Source of the DNA: Mesorhabditis belari
Taxonomy: Eukaryota; Nematoda; Chromadorea; Rhabditida; Rhabditidae
Length of the DNA: 64,000 bases
Direction of reading: 5' to 3'
Assembly: GCA_958450365.1 (NCBI GenBank)
Contig: CAUEEP010000932.1
Location: forward strand, 259,501-323,500
Part shown: piece after piece, positions 22,701-31,600 of the stretch
How the letters are laid out: each line of letters starts with the position of its first letter
Position numbering within the stretch: position 1 is the stretch's first letter
Translations under genes and position numbers: made by a program
The notes under the pieces: model-generated
Databases searched by the model: none
What the model was told of the DNA's origin: nothing
The model's input: the letters and a program-made list of their open reading frames with translations, nothing else

Positions 22701-25159
22701 TTCCTGGATTTCTTAAGGCAGTTTCATTACCGGTAATTTTTCAAGCCATCACTCACTTTTGGGAAATCGAGAGTTAAAACAGCTCCAGGGAATCTCGATG
22801 GTTGCCGGATACCATTTGGATATTCTGTTGACATCCAGCCACAGTCACAACCTGAACAAAAGTAACGAAATTGAGCCTAGCCATCGAATATCAGTTTAAC
22901 CGGAAAGCCATTAATCAATGAATAATTAGCCAATCAACTTCTTTTTTTGCTTTAAATAAAAATTAACTACCGTATTTTCTCTAATAGTAGTAATACTAAT
23001 AGTAGTGCACTTTGAGCCTCGCCTAAATTTCTCGAAATCTCGAGAACCGCTTATCAGAACCTATCGATGTGGGGTCGGAAAATGTAGCTGATGATGAGAT
23101 CTAGTGGGGGATTAGAGTGTTGAGCTTCTGCAAAAGCCTGGGAACCGTAAAATCGTCGCCAACTCGGCTCCGCGGGGTGCACTACTATTAGAGAAAATAC
23201 GGTAGACCATTTATCTCATTTTTAGGCAAATTTGAGTCCGCTTTAAAACAAATCTGAACGGGAATTCTTGTTTTTTTCGAAAATCTGGCCCCCGTCGTTA
23301 ACCTTAAAGATCCAAAGATCCAAAATTTGTCTATTTGCTTAACTCTTTATTCTATCTTTTGTCTTTTAACATCAAAATATTAGGTTGATGCATAAGTCTT
23401 TTCGTTTTTTTCGTACTTCTGTTAAAAAGTAACAAATTCACCAATTAATCTATAGTTTGCTCTATAAAAAAAGTGTTTTTTTGTTCAATTTGCATCTTTT
23501 TAAATGAATTTCGGTTCACTTTCAAGCAAATTCGAGAGTGAAAAACGCCTTTTTCGTAAAAATCTATAAAAAACTCTACGGAAAAATTGGCTGAATGAAT
23601 TTCTCTGAAATTTTGGCGAAATATCAAACGTTTTTTTTCTCTATCTTTTATCTATTGACACGAAGATAGGTTTTCTTTAGCTAAGGTGTCTAAACCGCAT
23701 CATCGAGTTAGCCCTTTTTGACTACCCGACTTCATACTCTCAAGAAAATCCAGGCATTAAATATTTTTAAACCCGTTTTAATGTTATTTTGCAGAAAAAT
23801 AATTGCTTTTTCTAATGAAATCAACCGTAGTTTAATTGGTGCATTTGTTGGCTTGAAACGGCAGACGAAAAGGAACAAAAACACTTATGCCTCAACCTAA
23901 TAGTTTAAAAGTCGAAAATTTACTAAAATAAAAGAAATTTTTCTCCACTTTTCTCGTAATTCGATTAAAATTCAAGTTTAAAAGTTAAATAAATCAAAAA
24001 ATCAATTTTTATTTGAAAATTTCTAGGCTGCAGGTGTCTCGGTGGTGGTTGAAGAAAACGAAGAAGAGGTGAAAATTTTGAAACTCAACTTTTTATCCAA
24101 TAAATTTCAAGAGATCGAAGAATAAAAAAATAGAATAAAAATAAAAATATTGAATGCCTGGATTTTCTTGAGAGTATGAAGTCGGGTAGTCAAAAAGGGC
24201 TAACTCGATGATGCGGTTTAGACACCTTAGCTAAAGAAAACCTATCTTCGTGTCAATAGATAAAAGATAGAGAAAAAAAAAAGTTTGATATTTCAGAGAA
24301 ATTCATTCAGCCAATTTTTCCGTAGAGTTTTTTATAGATTTTTACGAAAAAGGCGTTTTTCACTCTCGAATTTGCTTGAAAGTGAACCGAAATTCATTTA
24401 AAAAGATGCAAATTGAACAAAAAAACACTTTTTTTATAGAGCATACTATAGATTAATTGGTGAATTTGTTACTTTTTAACAGAAGTACGAAAAAAACGAA
24501 AAGACTTATGCACCAACCTAATATTTTGATGTTAAAAGACAAAAGATAGAATAAAGAGTTAAGCAAATAGACAAATTTTGGATCTTTGGATCTTTAAGGT
24601 TAACGACGGGGGCCAGATTTTCGAAAAAAACAAGAATTCCCGTTCAGATTTGTTTTAAAGCGGACTCAAATTTGCCTAAAAATGAGATAAATGGTCTACC
24701 GTATTTTCTCTAATAGTAGTGCACCCCGCGGAGCCGAGTTGGCGACGATTTTACGGTTCCCAGGCTTTTGCAGAAGCTCAACACTCTAATCCCCCACTAG
24801 ATCTCATCATCAGCTACATTTTCCGACCCCACATCGATAGGTTCTGATAAGCGGTTCTCGAGATTTCGAGAAATTTAGGCGAGGCTCAAAGTGCACTACT
24901 ATTAGTATTACTACTATTAGAGAAAATACGGTAGTTAATTTTTATTTAAAGCAAAAAAAAGAAGTTGATTGGCTAATTATTCATTGATTAATGGCTTTCC
25001 GGTTAAACTGATATTCGATGGCTAGGCTCAATTTCGTTACTTTTGTTCAGGTTGTGACTGTGGTCTTGTTTTTGTGTAGAATTGTTGGCTTTCCAGATTC
25101 TTCCACCTGAACTTCGAGGGAATACGGATAGTAGCCTGGAAATTATTCATAATTTCCCT
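19747..25159 (+). CDS. Partial exon set of an unrecognised Pro/Gln-rich gene
   Basis: Candidate exons, not fully joined. The first is 19747-19914, with four QAPQGYS repeats. The second is 20669-20882, reading SQALPSPAAVAAAVPPIP, then PFPFSFGSYRHRHCNDK and HRKAVKKVFCHK. Then 22157-22190 (LKAGKGGKGGR), 24029-24073 (AAGVSVVVEENEEE) and 25097-25159 (ILPPELRGNTDSSLEI). The first two join in phase 0 (GYSQ+SQAL) through a weak GTCTCC donor. The next two have good splice signals but inconsistent phase, so exons are missing or the calls belong to different genes. The composition suggests a low-complexity N-terminus with a basic Cys/His segment, possibly an extracellular structural or RNA-associated protein; no family is recognised. 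The locus is broken up by a MITE, a foldback element and a palindromic duplication, so it may be dead. Confidence 0.3.
19827..19912. repeat. 21-bp coding repeat (QAPQGYS)
   Basis: Four copies of CAGGCTCCACAGGGATACTCT in frame with the surrounding Pro-rich exon. There is almost no variation between units, so the array is recent or homogenised. Confidence 0.85.
21009..21528. mobile_element. Mariner-type MITE, family TTGGGTTGGGGAG (copy 2)
   Basis: A 520-bp element with TA on both sides, reverse complement of the 3857-4377 copy and nearly identical to it. It sits between candidate exons of the Pro/Gln-rich gene. Confidence 0.9.
22209..22693. mobile_element. Foldback element with about 220-bp inverted arms
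   Basis: The left arm begins GGGAGTGGGACAAATGCGAC and the right arm ends with its inverse. Both arms contain GTGCGCAAATG and GTGCGCTAATGGGCTAAG motifs, so nearly the whole 480 bp folds on itself. Runs of T flank it. It lies 18 bp after the candidate exon at 22157-22190. Confidence 0.8.
22839..23770. repeat. Left arm of a 0.93-kb near-perfect palindrome
   Basis: Reads as the reverse complement of 24141-25063 almost without mismatch. It contains a complete 220-bp MITE (22968-23204) and the left part of a mariner-type MITE (from 23380). Confidence 0.95.
22968..23204. mobile_element. 220-bp MITE family, copy 4
   Basis: Canonical ends, with an internal duplication AATAGTAGTAATACTAATAG near the left end that is also present in its mirror copy at 24697-24933. 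Confidence 0.9.
23380..23900. mobile_element. Mariner-type MITE, family TTAGGTTGATGCATAAG
   Basis: A 521-bp element with ends TTAGGTTGATGCATAAGTCT and, inverted, TTAGGTTGAGGCATAAGTGT. It is flanked by TA on both sides and has no transposase frame. Its left three-quarters is repeated in the right arm of the palindrome (to 24527), but its right end is not. Confidence 0.85.
24141..25063. repeat. Right arm of the 0.93-kb palindrome
   Basis: Mirror of 22839-23770. The roughly 370-bp spacer 23771-24140 holds the right end of the TTAGGTTG MITE and a candidate exon at 24029-24073. The outer edge is within about 35 bp of another candidate exon (25097). Confidence 0.95.
24697..24933. mobile_element. 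220-bp MITE family, copy 5 (mirror of copy 4)
   Basis: Carried inside the palindrome arm. It is the same sequence as 22968-23204 in inverse orientation, including the small internal duplication. Confidence 0.9.
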
Positions 25160-25243
25160 AGGTTTGAGTTTCTATTTTTATGCTTTGATTTGAAAAAATT
25201 TTGAGTTAAATGCTCAATTTATTAACTTCAATAATGCTATTTA

Positions 25244-25767
25244 CAGGGTGCGTCATAATTATTGCAACAAGAGTTCAAAGACCGTTTTCCAAACAGGAAA
25301 ACAGGCGTGTCATGGGCGTGTAAAGCCAATAACAATCAAAATTGGACCTTCATGCAAGATGGAACTCCCGCTCACACGAAGAAGACGGTTCAGGACTGGT
25401 GTGTGGCCAACTTTCCCTCAGTGATCACCAAGGATGAATGGCCTCCAAACTCACCGGATCTCAATGTGATGGACTTTTCCATTTGGGCAATCTTAGAGGA
25501 AAACACACAAGTTTGGATTCTTTGAAGAAGTCTTTGACCAAAGGATGGAAGGCGATTCCTCAAGATGACATTCGGGCCGCAGTGGAGGCATATCCGAACC
25601 GATTAAGGGCTGTTATCAAGGCAAAAAGCGGTCATATCGAATGATCTCTTGTTTCCTTATTTGTTACTGTTAAATAAAGCTATTTCTGTTTAAAAATCTT
25701 CTTCCAGTCAAACTTCTTGGTGTGCAATGCCTTGAGTATCTTGTTGCAATAATTATGACGCACCCTG
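25244..25767 (+). mobile_element. Truncated Tc1/mariner-type element with transposase remnant
   Basis: The ends CAGGGTGCGTCATAATTATT and inverse are flanked by TA. The inner 25262-25644 encodes the C-terminal half of a DDE transposase: WTFMQDGTPAHT (second catalytic Asp), then DEWPPNSPDLNVMDFSIW. A frameshift near 25500 follows, and the tail continues in another frame as SLDSLKKSLTKGWKAI to RLRAVIKAKSGHIE. The N-terminal DNA-binding domain and first catalytic Asp are missing. It is a dead deletion derivative. A related N-terminal remnant lies at 52085-52289. Confidence 0.85.
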
Positions 25768-25789
25768 TACAATGCTAAAAAAGAAAAGT

Positions 25790-26800
25790 TCAATTGACTT
25801 AGATGGCCAAATTTACCGAGACTAGACTTGCTTATTGATATTATCGATAAAAACGGCAAGCTCATGTTTGACTTTGACCGTTCAGATCTCGGTTTCTAGA
25901 ACAGCTATCAGTCTGCAAATTGTTTCATTGGGAAATCAAGAATGTCAGCTTTTGATTGCTATCTCAGACATCGCAAATTCTCATAGGTGAGTGCCTTAAA
26001 AACTTATCAATGCTTATCGATAAGCTGATCGATCATCGATACTTTTGAAAGATTTTCTTCATTTAAAGATAATTCCAGAGTAATATCATCATATTAGCCT
26101 AAGTCTTATCATCCAGTACAACTTCAGATTTAAAACTGGTTTATAAATCTGAAGCTATCAGGAAATCTAGACAAAAACAAGGAAATAACGTGTTTTCGTG
26201 GCCGTGCTTCTAGCTAGATTATAGCAGTATTGATTAGTTTTCATTAAAAATCAAATAAGTATCGAATAAGTATGTAATTAGTACTAGACTTGCCTATCGA
26301 TATTATCGATAAAAACGGCAAGCTCATGTTTGACTTTGACCGTTCAGATCACGGTTTCTAGAAAAGATATCAATCTGAAAATTGTTTCATTGGGAAATCA
26401 AGAATGTCAGCTTTTGATTGCTATCTCAGACATCGCAAATTCTCATAGATGAGTGCCTTAAAAAGCTTATCGATACTTCGATACTCAAATATCGATAGGC
26501 TTATCGATAATCGATACTTTTGATATTGATAAGTTTATGATAAGATAAGTTGATCAGTTTTTGATAAGCTGAGGTTTATGAGGTTTTTCCTATTTATTTT
26601 CGATTATTCATTAAAAGTCACTATAAAATAGCAATCAAAAGCTAACATTTTTGACTTCCCAATGAAACAATTTTCAGACTAACAGCTTTTCTAGAAACTG
26701 AGAGCTGAACGGTTAAACATGAGCACGCCGTTTGTATCAATAATATCGATAAGCAAGGCTAATCTCAATAAATTTGGCAACCTAATCAATTCCCTTTCGT
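25790..26800. repeat. Composite direct and inverted repeats around TATCGATA motifs
   Basis: About 170 bp (GGCAAGCTCATGTTTGACTT to CATCGCAAATTCTCATAG) occurs at about 25855-25990 and again at 26318-26455. A diverged inverse copy lies at about 26630-26800. TATCGATA-type palindromes occur between them. No coding exon seen. Confidence 0.65.
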
Positions 26801-27194
26801 TTAAGAGTTACTTTTGTTCTTTCTTGATAAACTTTAGTGATAATTTACCTTCAGTTAAGGCTGCTAATACTAGTAAAACAATAAAAGATAACAAAGATAA
26901 CATTGTTTTCAAGAATAAATAAAGATTCACTTTAATAATCGAAAATAAATACTCACCATTTGATAGGAACCAGGAAAAAAGAGATTTCCTTTGCTGACTC
27001 AAGAGAGAGAACGAGAAAATTGTATGATTGATGACGGAAATTCATTGATATTTGAATGAAAACACCGTGTGATTGATGTTTCTGTTGATTTTATATAAAC
27101 AGATCATTCAAATTCGATGAATCATACATAAGGAACATATCTAAAATGAGAAAATTTGGGAAACGCTTTTCGATAAAGATGGTTAAACCTAGAA

Positions 27195-27592
27195 CCTAGA
27201 TTTCTCAACAAAATCAACAACAAAGTCAACAACAAAGTCAACGATAAAGTCAACAACAAAATCAACAACAAAATCAACGACAAAATCAACGACAAAATCA
27301 ACAACAAAATCAACAACAAAAACAACAACAAATTCAACAACAAATTCAACAACAAAATCAACAACAAAATCAACGACAAAATCAACGACAAAATCAACAA
27401 CAAAGTCAAAGTCAACAACAAAATCAGCAACAAAAACAACAACAAATTCAACAACAAATTCAACAACAAAATCAACAAGGAAATCAACAACAAAGCCAAC
27501 AACAAAATCAATAACAAAATCAACAACAAAATCAACAAGGAAATCAACAAAAAATCAACAACAAAATCAACAACAAAATCAACAATGAAATC
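27195..27592. repeat. 12-bp minisatellite AACAAAATCAAC
   Basis: About 33 degenerate units with AAAGTC, AATTC and GACAAAATC variants. It creates an open Leu-rich frame on the minus strand that I do not regard as a gene. Confidence 0.9.
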
Positions 27593-27904
27593 TTTACCCG
27601 GAAGCCATGATTCTTCTTGTAGAAATATTTGAAAATTAACTGATGTGAAAAAGAAAGTTATGAAGAAACTATAGTTATTATTGTATACTTTTGCAAACAT
27701 CACTTTGACCTGTGCTCAAAAATACTCAGAATGAGGAAGAGAATCGAGTAGAGATGGCGAGCAAACATCTCAACAGGTCCCACTAATCGGCTGATCAGAG
27801 TTGTACGGATATTTACTAGTGGTTACGGTAACTAAACTCTTATACCTGGTCAACTTTTATATCTTGTATCCATGGTTAACGGCTTTATTTGTACAAGGTG
27901 ACAG

Positions 27905-28600
27905 AACAAACAGAAGAGCTTATATATTGAGCTTAAAACTGATTTTGTCACTTTTTTGAAACGAGTATTTTGTTGAACGATGTGAAATGTTAGTTTAAAA
28001 GTTATGCCAAAGTGTCATTGTTGAATGCTTGCAATAAAGTGCTCATTCTATGATATTTATCTAAACAAAACAATCCAATTTCTATTCATCGATGTCGAAA
28101 ACGTTCAAAACGTGCGCCAAGCTTGTCTGAAAAGAAAAAGTTGATGTTTCAATGTTTTACCGGTGGAGTCTTGGTTTCTAGATTTAATTAAATCTGACTT
28201 TGATTGTAAATTGTACTCTTTATCAGGCAAAGATGATCAATAAAAGATGATCAATCAAAAAGATGATAACTACACTCTTATATCCTGGTCAACTTTTATA
28301 TCTTGTATCCATGGTTAACAGCTTTATTTGTACAAGGTGATCGCGAAACACAAACAGAAGAGAAATATTGGGCTTAAAGCGATTTTAAAGCTTTTTTTGA
28401 AACGGGTATTTTATTGATCGTAGTGAAATGTTATGCCAAAGTTTCATTGTTGAATGCTTGCAATAAAGTGCTCATTCTATGCTATTTATCTAAACAAAAC
28501 AATCCAATTTCTATTCATCGATGTCGAAAACGTTCAAAACGTGCGCCAAGCTCGTCTGAAAAGAAAACGTTGATGTTTCAATGTTTTTCTGGTGGAGTCT
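27905..28600. pseudogene. Two tandem copies of the aquaporin 3' end
   Basis: 28350-28377 repeats the last aquaporin codons (AGAAGAGAAATATTGGGCTT then AAAGC). 27955-28160 and 28386-28580 repeat about 200 bases of its 3' flank, including CATTCTATGATATTTATC and CAATCCAATTTCTATTCATC. The end of the minus-strand gene at 28578 overlaps the second copy. A shorter third copy is at about 31600-31740. Confidence 0.75.
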
Positions 28601-31600
28601 TGGTTTTTAGATTTAATTTAATCTGTGTGTGAATTGTACTCCTTATTATGTCAGTTTTTGTTTCATTTTCAAACCGAACCGGTGGATTTGGGATGATCTC
28701 TTTCATTGACACGATGTGGTCGAGTGTGGCTGTGATCCCGTTAACTGTTCCCGTCAAAGCGCCTAGAAAGAAAATTTGATACAGACAATTTTGTCAATGT
28801 TTTTATGATGAAATTGAAGGTGGGACTGGATAAGATCGTAGTGAAAGCATTCGATAGGTTCAGACTTCAGATAGCATTGCTTTGAAAAGCAAATAAGTCT
28901 TTCTAATGAAACAAACCATAGCTAATTGGTGAATTTGTTATTGCCTAGGTTATTGCTTAGTTTATTGCTACATTTTGGAAAGTAAAATTTCAAAACTAGT
29001 AAAATTATAACTGAAGAGAAGAAGATTAAGTTTAACTCAAGCTTAGCAAGTCTCAATTAGCAAGTTCCAAGCAAATTCTGCTTTTGAATGGCTTAATTAG
29101 CAAGTTTCAAGCAAATTCTGCTTTTGAATGGCTCAAAGTCATCAAACTTTTCTGTATAATAACTTCATTTTTTGCTTATAACTTGTAATATTTGTTCTTA
29201 TTCCCAATTGCCCATTTTCATATTAATATCAACTATCAAATCATTCAAAACAAACCAGTCACTCTACTCAACAATTGCCCTGTTCCTAGTGTTTTGTCGA
29301 GAGTCCCAGTGACTCCACCCAACGCTCCAGTCACTCCACCAAGAATACCGCCTGAAAAAATTACAAAGAAAGCTTATCATCAGGCTTTGACTTTAAAATA
29401 ACCAATCTATTCAGATTCAATATTGAATAGATTCAATAACAGACGTCCAATATTGAATAGATTCAACAACGGACGTCCAATACTGAATAGATTCAATAAC
29501 AGACGTCCAATATTGAATAGATTACCATAAGTTAAAGCTCGGTTTGGTTAAAAACATTAGCCTTTATCATTACAGTATGCCGGATTGAAATTGATGAATT
29601 TGGCCTTGCTTTTGGAACAATTCTCCAGCTAGTTCCTTATTTACAGTTCCTTTTCCGAATGTTTGAGCTGATTAATTGCCAGCATATTTACATTGAACAC
29701 TGACATTGAATCTTTCATCTTAAATCATAATTGAATCATAATTGTAAACTCTATTTTTATATTACCCAAGTTCAACAATCCTCCTCCAGCTTTTGCTCCA
29801 GCTGCCGCCCCGGTTGTCGCTTCAAATTCCGTCGTTTTCCCCTCGGGCACCAATGGATCGTAGATGTTAACGATTTGAAACAATAAGCCTAAAGTTTCAA
29901 AAAATAAAACTCAATATTAGATAGCGAACAATTACAGTAAAGCTATTTTGATTGGGATTGAAAATATTTGTGAAAAACACGGCTTCAAAAGTTAGCATAA
30001 ACATTAATACTCATCTCAATTTTGCATTGGTTTCAACTCATTAACAATCAATCATTAACAGCTCATTTAACGCATTTTCTTTATTCTCACCTGGAACAAC
30101 GACATTTGAGACGTAGTTGAGGATGGCTGGGTTGCAAGTGGTGTACTTCTAAAAGCTTATCGAAAATTTGATATTGGCAATCTAACTTTGAGCTCAAATA
30201 TCTTGGTGTTGAGCTGTTCAATTTATAAATAATTTCGGTACCATTAGATGCGCCAAGTCTTCCTCCGTCGATGGGCACAAAAACTATTAAAATTGAACAG
30301 CCCAACACCAAGAAATTTGATCTCAAATTTGGATTGCCAATGGCAAAAGGGGCGAGGCGCATATAAAAGGTCCGCGCCCCGCCCCCTTTGCCATTGGCAA
30401 TCCAACTTTGAGCTCAAATTTCTTGGTGTTTGGCTGTCCAATTTGAATAGTTTTTGTACCAACCGATTAGAGGAAGACTTGGCGTATCTAATGACACCAA
30501 GAATGTCCCACAATTCTTTCAAAAAGAACAAAATAAATCTTCTAAGATTAGTTTAAAAAACAAATCACCGCTTGTAACAATGAAATTTGTGACAAATCAA
30601 ATAATTTTTTCCCATTTTATCATTTACCGTTTCATTTTCATTTTGGCAAGTTAGAAATGTTTGTTTCAAAGTTAGCAATGTTAAGGTTGAACCGGAAATT
30701 AAAAAAAAGTACGGTATTTAGTCTAGATTGGGTATTCAGTCTAGATCAGCTGGTATACGGTATTTAGTCTAGATTAAGGTATTCAGTCTAGAATAAGGGA
30801 TTCAACCTCCATTAGCTGGATTACGGGATTTAGTCTGGATTCGGTATTCAGTCTAGAATAAGGTATTTACTCTGCATTAGCTGGATTACGGTATTTATTC
30901 TAGATTGGGTATTGCGGAAATTAAAAAAGGAACCATTCTGATAGACTAATTAGTTATTCTGGAAAACATCGATTTGCTTGCATTTCTTGATATCATTAGT
31001 CATTTGCTTTCAATTAACACTTCCTATAAACAACTTTGTTTCAAAGTTAACAGCGTTTACGGCGTGCAGCCAACTTTAATCGATAGTTTACCCTTGTTAC
31101 CCAAACTTTTATCTTCGTTTGCTAAAACTTACATGATTGATTACATCACTCCATGTGACCGCATTCTTGTCTTTTGTCAACAAGTCAAACTCCGCGATGC
31201 AAGCCTGGAAATCCTTGTCCGCAGCGGCTCCCAAATCGGCCAATCGCTTGCCGAGTCCAGCCCGGACTTTCTGAAATTTGAGAATAAACTAACAGATCCG
31301 TCTTTCTAAACTCAATGATATCGAGAATTTTGCCAAAAAACTGAAAGTATTCAGCTATTTTTTCGATTTCCGCATACTTTCGATACCACACTGGCACTAA
31401 CGCCAACTACTCTCTGTAAGTCTAATATATCTGTATTTTTTTCGTGAAACCCCACAAAGCCATCAAGAACGTGATTGCTTTTCTCAAAAACTCGCGTGTT
31501 TGCCACAGCATCGTTCAGCGTGGCGCTCATGTTGTGGAAGACTCCCTGAAGCAAGAAATATAATGGGATTTTCGAAAATAAAACGAGAAATAAAGGAAAT

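Noticed and set aside
27122..27703. 193-codon Leu-rich minus-strand frame resembling a membrane protein
   Set aside because: Produced by the AACAAAATCAAC repeat; hydrophobicity is a by-product of reading the complementary strand.
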